From Nannocystis punicea (lineage in GTDB: Bacteria > Myxococcota_A > Polyangia > Nannocystales > Nannocystaceae): a DNA stretch of 64,000 nucleotides. The translations under genes were made by a program, and so were the position numbers. Under the pieces are notes generated by a model that ran no database searches, was not told the DNA's origin, and worked only from the letters and a program-made list of their open reading frames with translations. Where the stretch lies: positions 9,212,001 to 9,276,000 of the forward strand of contig NZ_CP114040.1 of assembly GCF_026965555.1 (NCBI RefSeq). The letters are read 5' to 3'. Below are positions 10,365-19,233 of this stretch, piece after piece (position 1 is the stretch's first letter; each line of letters opens with the position of its first letter).

Positions 10365-12053
10365 ATGTCCGACCGACCCGACGCCGAAGCGCAGCAACTC
10401 AGGGCCCGCGTCGCTGCGCTGGAGGCCGAGCTTGCGTGCGTCCGGGCCGCGGCGTCCGGCGTCGAGTGGACCGCCGAAGCGGTGCTCATCCACGACCTCG
10501 CGGGTCGGATCCTGGTCGCGAACGATCGCGCCGCCGAGCTGCTCGGTTGCAGCGTCGAGGCCCTGCTGCGGCGCGACATGTTCGACCTCGAGGAGACCCT
10601 CAAGGACGCCGATCGTGAGGCCACCCGTGAGGCCTGGCTGCTGGCCGCGCCCGACCTCCCGCTCATCGCCCGCGGGCGCTTCCTTCGCAGCGACGGGGTC
10701 GCTCTGCCGGTCGAGCTCACCGTCATCGCCCGCGACCTCGCCGGCGTCCGTCAGATCCACCTCGTCGCGCGCGACATCACCGACCGCCTGCGCGTCGAGC
10801 GGGCCCTGCGGGACAGCGAGCAACGGTTCCGCTTCCTGTTCGAGGCCTCGCCGGTCAGCATGCTCCGCGCGCGGCCGCACGGCGAGCTCCTGCAGGTCAA
10901 TCGGGCCCTCGGTGCCTGGCTCGGTCTTGCCCCCGACGCCGCCCCCGGTGTCCCCGCGCGCATGCTCGTCACCCCCGACGACCGGCCGGAGTTCGACGCC
11001 CTGTTCGCCGCCCTGACCGGCGCCGACGACCGCCCGCGCAGCGCCCAGCTGCGCCTCCTCGTCGCCGGTGCGCGCCCTGTCTGGTCGCAGCTCACCCTGT
11101 TCGCCGAGGCCGACAACGCCGGCGGCCTGCGGCAGATCATCGGCGTGCTCGAGGACATCGACGCGCGCAAGCAGGCCGAGGCCCAGGTCCAGGCCCTGCT
11201 CACCAGCCTCGAGGGACAGGTCGAGGCCCGCACCGCCGAGCTGCAGCGGACCAATCAATTGCTGCGCGTCGAGATCGGCGAGCGCGAGCGCACCGAGTCG
11301 CTCCTGGTCCACGCCCACGCGCGCGCCGAGGCGGCCAGCCAGGCCAAGAGCCGCTTCCTCATGATCATGAGCCACGAGCTGCGGACCCCGCTCAACGCGA
11401 TCCTCGGCTACACCGAGATGCACCTCGCCGGCCTCAAGGGCGACGAGCCGCTGGCTCCGCGGGAGGAGCTGGCTTCCGACCTGGGCAGCATCCGAATCTC
11501 CGGCCACCACCTGCTGTCGCTGATCGACGACATCTTGCACATGACGCAGATCGAGTCCGGCGACCCGCAGCAAGCGCCCGCGGCGGTCGAGCTGCTGCCG
11601 CTCCTCCACCGCCTCGTCGACGCCGCGCGCGCCCGACTCACCCGTCCAGACCTCGAGGTCGTGCTGCTCGCCGACGGCGACCTCGGCACGATCGAGACCG
11701 ACGTCGTCAAGATCGAGCACATCCTGCGCCACCTGCTGGGCAACGCCGTCAAGTTCACGCCGCGCGGTCGCGTCGAGCTGCGCGCGGCTCGCATCCGCGA
11801 GCCCGCGGGTGAGCACCTGCGGTTCGACGTGTGCGACACCGGGATCGGCATCCCACCCGAGCAACGCAGCCTGCTGTTCGCCCCCTTCGTGCAGCTCGAC
11901 GACTCGCCCACCCGCCGCTACGGCGGTCTCGGCCTCGGCCTCGCCCTCTGCCGCCGCTACTGTGACGAGCTCGGCGGTTCGATCGCCGTCAAGAGCGCCC
12001 CCGACCAGGGCTCCTGGTTTACGGTCCGGCTCCCGATCGCCGGCGCGCTCTGA
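10365..12053 (+). CDS. PAS-domain sensor histidine kinase
   Basis: The product is 562 residues. It has a short coiled-coil start, two PAS-like domains (about 25-145 and 150-275), a coiled-coil linker rich in Glu/Arg, a HisKA phosphoacceptor (MSHELRTPLNAILG, His near residue 337) and an HATPase_c domain with N-box HLLGNAVKFTP, DTGIGIP and GGLGLGLALC. There is no signal peptide or TM segment, so this is a soluble kinase. No response regulator gene is adjacent. The small gene 21 bases downstream is probably cotranscribed and could be a partner. Confidence 0.9.
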   Translation: MSDRPDAEAQQLRARVAALEAELACVRAAASGVEWTAEAVLIHDLAGRILVANDRAAELLGCSVEALLRRDMFDLEETLKDADREATREAWLLAAPDLPLIARGRFLRSDGVALPVELTVIARDLAGVRQIHLVARDITDRLRVERALRDSEQRFRFLFEASPVSMLRARPHGELLQVNRALGAWLGLAPDAAPGVPARMLVTPDDRPEFDALFAALTGADDRPRSAQLRLLVAGARPVWSQLTLFAEADNAGGLRQIIGVLEDIDARKQAEAQVQALLTSLEGQVEARTAELQRTNQLLRVEIGERERTESLLVHAHARAEAASQAKSRFLMIMSHELRTPLNAILGYTEMHLAGLKGDEPLAPREELASDLGSIRISGHHLLSLIDDILHMTQIESGDPQQAPAAVELLPLLHRLVDAARARLTRPDLEVVLLADGDLGTIETDVVKIEHILRHLLGNAVKFTPRGRVELRAARIREPAGEHLRFDVCDTGIGIPPEQRSLLFAPFVQLDDSPTRRYGGLGLGLALCRRYCDELGGSIAVKSAPDQGSWFTVRLPIAGAL

Positions 12054-12074
12054 CTTGACGTAAGCTCTCGTTCG

Positions 12075-12476
12075 ATGCGGCGCGACGAGGGCGATACGTT
12101 CTGGCGGGTCGAGCCGGGTCCGCGGATCATCCGGATCGTCCGCACCGCCGCGCTCTACACCAGCGCCGACGAGGCCGGCGCCTCCTACGAGGCGCTGTGG
12201 CAGCGGGTACACGCCCTCCCGTTCGACCGCAGTCGCCGGGCCGTACTCGTCGATCTCCGCCTCGGCCCGCAGCGCAGCGATCCCGCGTTCGAGGAGGCGA
12301 CCCGCGAGCACCGCGTCCGCGTGTTCGACGGCGCCGGCGCCGGCGCCGTCCTCGTGCGCACCCTCAGCGGAAAGATCCAGCTCGTCCGGCACGAACGCCA
12401 GGACCAGGGCTACCGGACCTTCGACGACGAGGACGAGGCGGTCGCCTTCCTCGAGGAGGCCCTCGCCGGCAAGTGA
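12075..12476 (+). CDS. Small STAS/SpoIIAA-like protein
   Basis: The product is 133 residues, starting 21 bases after the histidine kinase stop on the same strand, so the two are likely in one operon. The alternating beta/alpha pattern (PRIIRIVRTAALY, AVLVDLRLGPQRSD, GAGAVLVRTLSGKIQLV, then an acidic C-terminal helix) recalls small STAS-like or SpoIIAA-like proteins in which a central strand is followed by a helix. I do not see a clear phosphorylatable Ser motif. A role as output or modulator of the kinase is inferred from position only. Confidence 0.6.
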   Translation: MRRDEGDTFWRVEPGPRIIRIVRTAALYTSADEAGASYEALWQRVHALPFDRSRRAVLVDLRLGPQRSDPAFEEATREHRVRVFDGAGAGAVLVRTLSGKIQLVRHERQDQGYRTFDDEDEAVAFLEEALAGK

Positions 12477-12640
12477 GCAATGCGAGGCGGAAACGATGGC
12501 GGAGCCGCTGACAGCCGCCATGTCGCCGCGGGCGCAGGGCGATGAACTCGGCGGTGACGAGGACGCCGGCGCGTCGCCTGCCGCGGATGGGAGCCGGCAG
12601 CCCCGCGCGCGCCGTCAGGATTCGCGGGTCGCCGGTGAGC

Positions 12641-13240
12641 TCAGGGCACACGCGGTGGCTTGAGCTCGGACAGGGAGTCGCCGGGGAAGAAGCCCGGGCA
12701 CTCGCTCTGCACGCGGCTGCACGCCTCGCCTCGCTCGGGCTCTTGCGGCGGCACATCGCCCGTGAACTGCTCGATGTTGCCGCAATCGAACACCTCGTAG
12801 AAGGTTTTGAGGTCGGTCACGATTTCCTCGATGCACGCATCGAGCTCGCCCACCGTCGTCTTGCAGGTGGACCAATCGCCTGGTTGGCAGGATTCTCCCT
12901 GCTCGTCCTCGGGCTCGACGAGTCCCTCCGGCGAGGCGAGGCATTCGTCGCGGGCGGCGTTGCAGGCGTCGACGCTGCCGTCTGACTCCATCAAGGAGAC
13001 CATGATGCCCTCGAAGGAGCACAGCGCGCGATTGACGTCGTCCTCCGTGATCTCGCGGCTGGTGTAAGCCGCGGCGGCCTCGCAGAGCTGCTCTTGCTCG
13101 ACCGTGGTCAGCTCGGAGACTTGCTTGTCCTCGGGCAGGCCGGAAATGGATGAGTCCGCGGGCGGGTCGGCTGCCGCCAGTCCGGGCATGGCGACGAGCG
13201 CGACGAGCGGGAGAAGTCGAGAGAGCTTGGCAATCATCAT
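12641..13240 (-). CDS. Secreted Cys-containing protein, unknown
   Basis: The product is about 199 residues. MMIAKLSRLLPLVALVAMPGLAAADPP is a typical signal peptide with a type I cleavage site at AAA-D. The mature protein is acidic with about eight Cys spread through it (QLCEAA, ALCSFEG, DACNAARDECL, ESCQPGDWSTC, DACIEE, DCGNIE, EACSRVQSECPG), suggesting a disulfide-rich periplasmic or secreted helical protein. Translation could start at either of two adjacent Met codons. No family recognised. Confidence 0.7.
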   Translation of the reverse strand: MMIAKLSRLLPLVALVAMPGLAAADPPADSSISGLPEDKQVSELTTVEQEQLCEAAAAYTSREITEDDVNRALCSFEGIMVSLMESDGSVDACNAARDECLASPEGLVEPEDEQGESCQPGDWSTCKTTVGELDACIEEIVTDLKTFYEVFDCGNIEQFTGDVPPQEPERGEACSRVQSECPGFFPGDSLSELKPPRVP

Positions 13241-13688
13241 TCCACGATTGTGTGGAGCTTCGCCGGGTTTGCAACCGCGAATGATGCGTCCGGGCGGCGC
13301 GCCGGCCTCGTGGCGACAGGCGTCGAGAGCGCCGCCGAACGCGCCAGAAGACCGGCGGCCGCCCGGTTCGCCACGGCGAGCAGAACCTCCACGCGAATTG
13401 ATCGGAATATGACGAGATGCTCGCCGCGCACCATGGCTCCTGGGCCACGAGGGCGCCGATCCGCATACAGTCGAGGGCCGCGGTATTTACCCGATCTTTG
13501 CTCGCAGGGCATGCGGAACCTCCCCCAATTGCACTGAACGTGAGGCAGCACTGTTTCGATGCATCCATCATGATGCGACCGTATCGGTCACGCTCGCAAC
13601 GACGGCTCGTCTTTGAATCTGTACTGACTCGCCTGAGCCGCAACGGCCTGAGCTCTGTCATGAGGAGAGGCGTGGCCAGGAGGCCCGC
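13241..13688. other. Region without a supported gene
   Basis: Short frames exist on both strands but none shows a domain, signal or ribosome site. It lies just upstream of an IS3 remnant and may be older insertion debris. Confidence 0.3.
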
Positions 13689-14131
13689 ATGAAGAAGCAA
13701 GAACGCCGACAGTTCACTCCCGAGCAGAAGCCCAAGATCCTGCGCGAGCATCACCTCGACAAGGTGCCCGTGTCCGACCTGTGCGAGAAGTACAAGCTGC
13801 GGCCGAGCGTGTTCTACGACCGGCAGCGGGCGCTGTTCGAGCGAGCGTCGCCGGTACGACCCACGTGCGAATCTCACCAGGCTACCCTCAATCCAACGGC
13901 AAGCTCGAGCGCTGCATGAGACTTTCAAGTCCACCGCCCTCCGCCCGGCGGCACCGACCACGATCGACGAGGCGCGTCGCGTCACGGCCGATTTCGTCGA
14001 GCACTACAACGCCCGCCGCCTTCACAGCGCCATCGGCTACATCGCGCCCAACGACAAGCTCGCTGGCGTGAAGCCGTGATCTTCGCCGAGCGCGATCGCA
14101 AGCTCGAGGCCGCTCGAGACCTCCGTCGTCA
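13689..14131 (+). pseudogene. IS3-family transposase remnant, copy 1
   Basis: The first 55 residues (MKKQERRQFTPEQKPKILRE, then SDLCEKYKLRPSVFYDRQ) are the helix-turn-helix OrfA part of an IS3-family transposase. The sequence jumps without a gap into the C-terminal part of OrfB (GYPQSNGKLER, then EHYNARRLHSAIGYIAPNDK). The whole DDE catalytic core between them is missing, so this is an internal deletion derivative. One G is missing in the usual RWHET segment (CGCTGCATGAG instead of CGCTGGCATGAG), shifting the frame. It cannot encode active transposase. Confidence 0.8.
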
Positions 14132-15050
14132 ATGCCGAGAGCTTGCTCGTCAACACCAAACCCGCCATCATCCCAACCAGACCTGCCCACCTGCAAGTCC
14201 GTAACCCGAGCCCGCGCTCGGTTGAATTCACGCTGGAGCCAATACAATACGGCCGGCGGCGATGTGGCCGCGGACTCTTGATACACGCCGAGGAACTGCG
14301 GCAGGTCGAGCGACTCAATACCGTAGAAGCCACCGTTACGGACTCTTCGAGCGGCCGGCCTCTGCCAATGCGATTCCGAGGGCCGTTCCGACGCCGATCC
14401 CGATGGGGAGCCAGATGCCCCAGTGCCCCGTGACCCCTCCGAGGATGACCCCCGCGGCGGTGCCGAACGCAATCCCCAGGGGGAGGGCCGCACTGTCTTG
14501 GTTCGGCGCGTTCGCCGGTTGGGTCGGGTCGGGCATGGCTGTCTCCGGAGTGGCGGCACCGACTCTACCTTCCGGGTGCGGGGGGCGCAACAACCACTAG
14601 CCGCCGCGTGGTCAACCGACGCGGCGGCGCGCGAACAGGCGTTGCACCCGCAGTCACGTTGCGAGGTTCGGTTCAGGGCACCAGCGTGACGCGAGGCCGG
14701 CGCGGTCGGCGGCGCGAGGCCTCGAGCCGGCACCGGCCGCCTTGCAGCGTGGCTGGATGTCCAGCGATCGCAGCGGACGCGCTGGCGCGAGCGCCACGGC
14801 AAGGTCAACGAGCACAACGGGTCGAGCGCTGGCATAAGACCTTCAAGTCGACCGCCCTCCGCCCGGCGGCACGGACATCGATCGATGATGCGCGCCGCGT
14901 CACCGCCGACTTCGTCGAGCACTACAACGCTCGCCGCCTTCACAGTGCCATCGGCTACATCGCGCCCAACGACAACTTTGCTGGCCGAGAAGCCGAGATC
15001 GTCACCGAACGCGACCGCAAACTCGAGGCCGCTAGCGACCTCCGTCGTCG
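13908..15050. repeat. Direct repeat pair of IS3 3' ends
   Basis: About 225 bp of transposase 3' sequence occurs at 13908-14131 and again at 14824-15050 with scattered mismatches (both encode TFKSTALRPAA, ADFVEHYNARRLHSAIGYIA). The repeats flank the small glycine-zipper gene, so recombination between them could delete it. Confidence 0.75.
14336..14536 (-). CDS. Small glycine-zipper membrane protein
   Basis: The product is 66 residues from the ATG at 14536, supported by GGAG eight bases upstream. After a polar N-terminus (MPDPTQPANAPNQDSA) come two hydrophobic Gly-rich segments (LGIAFGTAAGVILGGVTG and IWLPIGIGVGTALGIALA), a glycine-zipper hairpin in the membrane. Such small proteins are widespread and poorly characterised. 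It lies between two IS3 fragments, which suggests it was carried or trapped by insertion events. Confidence 0.6.
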   Translation of the reverse strand: MPDPTQPANAPNQDSAALPLGIAFGTAAGVILGGVTGHWGIWLPIGIGVGTALGIALAEAGRSKSP

Positions 15051-15165
15051 ACTTGCTCGTCAACATCTCTGCAGCCTCGCCCCGCGTCTGACGGCGAGAC
15101 GGTCGCCCAGCGGAGCCTCGATGAGCAGCCCTGCGTCGACGGCCGGCCAGTGTATGCGGCAGTAA
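14750..15165 (+). pseudogene. IS3-family transposase remnant, copy 2
   Basis: This is a 3' fragment of an IS3 OrfB: VERWHKTFKSTALRPAA and the RVTADFVEHYNARRLHSAIGY signature are present, without the upstream DDE Asp residues or OrfA. It keeps the base that copy 1 has lost, so its frame through the RWHKTFK motif is intact. The tail after residue RDRKLEAAS is unrelated sequence. Not functional. Confidence 0.75.
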
Positions 15166-15359
15166 ACATCAAGGGGCCGCTGGCAAGCAGGGCATCGAAC
15201 TCGCGAGGCGTGGCAGAACACCCCCCGCTCATCGGCGCCCTACGACCCCTTGATTAAGCCGCACCACGACAATTTAAGTTAAGCGCCTTCACGACAATTT
15301 AGGCCGCTCTCCCGCGATGAACTCCGTTCGTGCCGCGACGAATCGGTTAGGCTCGCGCA

Positions 15360-15509
15360 ATGTCCTGTCATGACCGATTGGTGATTCTCCTCCTCGCCAC
15401 GCAGGCCGCCTGCGGCCCGTCCACCGGTGGCTCGACCGAGAGCAGCGGCGAGGCTCCGACCAGCGATTCGGCGACCGACGCGCCGGGCGTCGCGCACGAA
15501 GCATGCTGA
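15360..15509 (+). pseudogene. Truncated lipoprotein, 49 residues
   Basis: The frame encodes a lipoprotein signal (LVILLLATQAACGPST with lipobox Cys), a short Ser/Thr/Gly/Asp linker and then a stop at 15507-15509, with no folded domain. The start region is well formed, so a lipid-anchored linker peptide could be made, but the gene looks like the 5' end of a lipoprotein whose body was lost. A similar fragment may begin near 15604. Confidence 0.55.
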
Positions 15510-15756
15510 ACGCTCGTAAGTCGAGCTTCCGGTCGCTTCGTCTTCGTTCAGTCGCCCTGCTCGAGCACGCAGGGCTCTTGGGAGGAGCAGAGACCCTGGG
15601 TGGATGCGATCGCTCCCGTCCTCGGGCGCTCTCGGGCCGCTCCTTGCCATCGCTGGCACCTGCGGCCCGGGCGCGGCGGTGTCCGGCGACGACGTCGGCG
15701 TGGCGAGTGTGGAGGCCGAATCATCCGGCGTCTCTTTCCATATGCTCGCAGCGCGC

Positions 15757-17357
15757 TCACGGCGGCGCGACGCCGCCTCGCTGGCAGCACCCCGGGTGCT
15801 GATCCAGGTCACCAACCTGCCGCAAATGCGAAGGCCCGATGCGAGTCGTCGTCGAGCATTCGCATGAAGCCTTCGACCGGCCCCACGGCGGGAAGCATGT
15901 GTCCGCGTTGCACGTCTCGTCGGCGAACCGCACGGCCGCTCCTTGGGCGCACAGGGCCGGGAGCACGACGGCGACGCTGTCGGCGTCGAGAGGATTGCCG
16001 TTGAGGTCGAGCTCGAAACACTCGAGCGACTGCCACGCCGGGGCCATGAACGCGCTGACGTCGGTGATCTGGTTGTCGGCCAGGAGCAGCCGGTGGAGCT
16101 TTGCGATCGCCGCCATCGGTGCGACATCGACGATGTGGTTGCGGGCGGCGCTCAGCTCGTAGAGCGGCACCGCGGCGAGCGGTGAGAGCTCCGAGACCAG
16201 ATTGTCGTCGATGACGAGCCGGGTCAGCTTCGCCAGGCCGGCCAGCGGCGTGAGGTCGCTGAGCAGGTTGTCATGCACATAGAGGGCGTAGAGCGCGGTC
16301 AGGCCGGCCAGCGGCGACAGGTCGGAGATTTGATTGCGTCCCAGTTCGAGGGTTCGGAGCGCCGGGAGCTGCGCAAGGCCGCCGAGGTCGGTGAGCAGGT
16401 TGGAGGTGAGCGAGAGGTCGGTGAGCGCCGGCAGCAGGCCGAGCTCTGCGGAGGTGATGCTGTTCCCCCCGGCCGTCAAATACTCGAGCGAGACCGACCC
16501 AGCGAGCGGGTCGAGGCGCTCGATCGCGTTGCTCCGCAGGTCGAGCCTCGTCAGCTTCGGTTTGCCCGCCAGCGCCGTGATGTCGACGATGTCGTCCGCG
16601 TAGGCGTTGAGCTGCACGAGCTCGGTCGCGTCGGCCAGTGCGCTGATGTCGACGATGTCGTTCCAGTGAATATCCACGTACTTCAGCGCGTGCAGGCCGG
16701 CGAGCGGCGACAGATCGGTCACCTCGGTCTCGTTCACCACGATGCCCTCCAGGCCGACCAGCCCGGCCAGCGGCCCGAGGTCAGCCAACGCCCCCTCGCC
16801 GGCGTACAGCATCCGCAGGCTGTGCATCTCGGCCAGCGGCGACAGGTCGACGACCTCGGTATCGGCGAGGTCGAGGCTGTCGAGCGCGACGAGCCAGCGC
16901 AGCGGTCCGACGTCGGACAGCGGATTACCGCGCAGGTTGATGCGGGTGAGCGCCTCCGCGCAGGCTATGCCGTCAAGATCCGCGATGCCGCGGTGCTCGG
17001 CTCGAGTTTGTCGAGCGCGGCGAGATCGGACGGAAGTATCGGCCCATTGGGTAGCGCCAGCGCTTCACGCACGGCCGCCTCGAGCCCGCTGCTGGCAAAC
17101 ATGATCACGTCGCACACGGGAGGGAGCTCCGGCGCGCCGGTGGTCAAGGTGCCGCCGGGGGTCGAGGTGTCGTCGGTGCTCGAGGTGTCGCCGGTGCTCG
17201 AGGTGTCGCCGGTGGACGCCCCCGTCGTTGGTGCCCCGGATGTTGCTGTCGACGGCTCGGGTTCCTGGCCGGTCGTCGCCGCGTCCTGGACGACGTCATC
17301 GCTGCATGCGCCTACAAACCACGCGAGGATGCTCCCGCAGATCCGCCCTCGAGGCAT
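15757..17357 (-). CDS. LRR lipoprotein, interrupted by a frameshift
   Basis: The start at 17357 gives a signal and lipobox (ILAWFVGACSDD), then a Thr/Ser/Gly/Asp linker with repeated TGDTSSTGDTSS. The frame stops at 16965, but one added base near 16987-16992 (ACCGC-GGC) joins it to the frame that runs on as LDGIACAEALTRINLRGNPL and about a dozen ~22-residue leucine-rich repeats of the LxxLxLxxNxIxDLSPLAxL type. The C-terminal end after a Cys-containing cap is uncertain and may also have shifted frame near 15880. It is a paralogue of the 8766-10225 protein. Likely a surface-exposed binding protein if the frameshift is an error. Confidence 0.7.
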
Positions 17358-17525
17358 ATGTACGACCGTATCAGAGCGACCGGGCGAGGACTACGCTGTC
17401 GGCACCCTGGTAGGCCGCGCGATTGCGGCACGGAGCGACACCGGCGGCCGGAAGTGACACGCGGTCGCCGGCGAGCGACACCGCCTCGCCCGGAGCAACG
17501 ACGCGCGACGGGCGATGTTCTGCAC

Positions 17526-17855
17526 TCAGTACACGCGCATCACCGCGAGCGCGGCGAGGCCGGCCTCGGCTGGCGAGAGCGGGAGCAGCTCGGCGACCAT
17601 CGGTCGTCGGACGGCCCCGGCGAACCCGCCAGCGATCAGGACGCCGACGAGGGCAGAGCTGATCGCGGCGATCAGAAGCGTCTCGCGCTCGTGCGACCCG
17701 CGGTGAGCACGAGCAGGCCGTCGAGCAGGAGCGTCACGACCAGGAGGAGCCCCGCGAGCAGCACGCCTCACTCCCAGCACGGGCCGCGTGGCGACAGCGC
17801 GGCGATTCGCGTGGCGCACGTCGACCTCGTCGGTCAGCCCGGGCGCCCGCGGCAC
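17526..17855 (-). CDS. Possible small membrane protein, frame disturbed
   Basis: The C-terminal half of this frame reads ETLLIAAISSALVGVLIAGG, a clear TM helix, and ends AGLAALAVMRVY. The N-terminal half is Arg/Pro-rich nonsense, while an adjacent frame over the same bases reads VLLAGLLLVVTLLLDGLLVL. This suggests a two-TM protein split by a frameshift, or two tiny overlapping genes. Low confidence. Confidence 0.3.
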   Translation of the reverse strand: MPRAPGLTDEVDVRHANRRAVATRPVLGVRRAARGAPPGRDAPARRPARAHRGSHERETLLIAAISSALVGVLIAGGFAGAVRRPMVAELLPLSPAEAGLAALAVMRVY

Positions 17856-17891
17856 GGAAGCCCGGGCGCGGACGAGGCCGTGCCATGACGG

Positions 17892-18611
17892 TCAGTCCGG
17901 GCACGCGGCGTCCGTGACGAGGGCACTGTTGTTGTTCTCGTCGCACTCGACGATGGAGCCGCCGCTCGGGCCGGAGTCGACCTCGACGTAGTAGTCGCTC
18001 GACTCGCCCGCGGGCGGGGCGAAGAGGACCCAGACCACGTCGGTCGAGCTGCCTGCGGGCAGGGGCTCAAGGGTCGGCTTGGTGCCGAGTTTGATGCCGG
18101 AGGCGTCGGTGCCCTCGTAGAACGTGACGTCGACCCCGGCGGGCACGCCGTCGACGGTGCCCACGTTGTGGACCGTGACGGTCAGCACCAGGCTTCGGTC
18201 GCACTGATCGAAGTCGAGGGCGAGCGAGGGGGTGAGGTCGACCGGGCAGACGTCGCCGCCCGTGGTGGTGTCGGGGTCGAGGGTGCTGGTCGAGGTGGAG
18301 GACGTCGAGGTGGAAGACGTCGAGGTGGAAGACGTCGAGGTGGAAGACGTCGAGGTGGAAGACGTCGAGGTGGAGGACGTCGAGGTGGTGTCGGGCTCGG
18401 AAGGGGCCGTGGTCTCGCCCGTGCTCGTGCTCGGCGGGCCCGACGACGTCGAGGCCACGGTCGTGGTCGACGTGGACGCGTCGGAGGTCGTTTCCTCGTT
18501 TTCAGGATCGTCAGTGGTCCCCGGCTTCTTGTCCTGCGGACAGGCGGCGAGCGCCATCAAGAAGAGACCGAGGAAGCTCCATGGATGTACATGATTAACG
18601 GAAGTGAGCAT
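17892..18611 (-). CDS. Lipoprotein with CARDB-like domain
   Basis: The product is 239 residues. The signal ends in a lipobox (FLMALAACPQD) and a ~75-residue Ser/Thr linker follows, built partly from an exact 15-bp minisatellite. The C-terminal ~110 residues (VDLTPSLALDFDQCDRSL, VTVHNVGTVDGVPAGVDVTF, then VECDENNNSALV) look like a CARDB-type Ig-like adhesion domain: the pattern V-x-N-x-G-x-x-x-A and the closing DENN motif are typical. One Cys pair may form a disulfide. Expected at the cell surface. Confidence 0.75.
   Translation of the reverse strand: MLTSVNHVHPWSFLGLFLMALAACPQDKKPGTTDDPENEETTSDASTSTTTVASTSSGPPSTSTGETTAPSEPDTTSTSSTSTSSTSTSSTSTSSTSTSSTSTSSTSTSTLDPDTTTGGDVCPVDLTPSLALDFDQCDRSLVLTVTVHNVGTVDGVPAGVDVTFYEGTDASGIKLGTKPTLEPLPAGSSTDVVWVLFAPPAGESSDYYVEVDSGPSGGSIVECDENNNSALVTDAACPD
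18301..18390. repeat. 15-bp minisatellite, six units
   Basis: The unit GACGTCGAGGTGGAA occurs six times in tandem with one- or two-base variation in the last two. It encodes the alternating Ser/Thr linker of the lipoprotein on the minus strand. Length change by slippage would stay in frame and alter only linker length. Confidence 0.9.
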
Positions 18612-19233
18612 GCGGCGAGGATGGCAGAATACCGATCAGCACGGAACGCGCTAAAGCGGTTCTAGGCCGGAATTTCGTCGACCGGCGAAGTAAGAAGAGA
18701 GTCCCGGGATTCACCGAGCCCCGGAGGCGCGGGCCTGGACGACGGCCGGGGTGTGGCACCGATTCCGCTTGAAACAGGCCATTGAGACTGATTACGTGCT
18801 TTAACGGCGTTCGGAGACACGGGATTTTGGTGATGTGGTGTAAACCCCAGCTAGCCCCCCCTACGGGCTCATGTTTGAGGGATTGACTCGAAACTTCCCG
18901 GATCGCGATCCTCTCCAGCCAAATTCGCCAGGCTGGAGAGGATCGCGCCGTCGCGCATCCGAGGCCCCAGGCCACCCCGCGCTGGCCCTAACGGGGGTCG
19001 TAAGGCCGCCTGCCCGCCCGTCCACGGCGGAGATTAATCTGGCACTTGAGGCATAGTCATTGAGACATGACCTATCGGACATATTCTCACCTCTCGCGGG
19101 TGGAGCTCCGAGGGGCGGGTCATCGCTGCACGTGGTCGACATGAACGTTGTAGAGCTCGCTCATGGTGGTTCCTGCCTGGCTGGCGAGATCGACGTTGAC
19201 ACGATCGCGCGGGCTCGCTACGTGTCCCGGTGC
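18612..19233. other. Intergenic region with a strong hairpin
   Basis: No protein frame is convincing. The region holds a 17-bp perfect inverted repeat (listed separately) and some less GC-rich sequence around 18785-18850. It may include insertion-sequence debris or a small RNA; I cannot decide. Confidence 0.35.
18904..18947. repeat. 17-bp perfect inverted repeat
   Basis: CGCGATCCTCTCCAGCC and its exact reverse complement are separated by the 10-base loop AAATTCGCCA. No T-tract follows on either strand, so it is not a standard intrinsic terminator. It could be a REP-like element, a transposon-end palindrome or a structured RNA. Confidence 0.8.

Noticed and set aside
10131-12521. 796-codon minus-strand frame opposite the histidine kinase
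   Set aside because: Low-complexity antisense frame; the plus strand carries intact PAS, HisKA and HATPase motifs over the same bases.
13241-13688. Small frames upstream of the IS3 remnant as genes
   Set aside because: No ribosome site, domain or hydrophobic signal; they look like shadows or debris.
18301-18390. Possible CRISPR array from regular short repeats
   Set aside because: Units are contiguous 15-mers without spacers, lie inside a lipoprotein gene and there are no cas genes.
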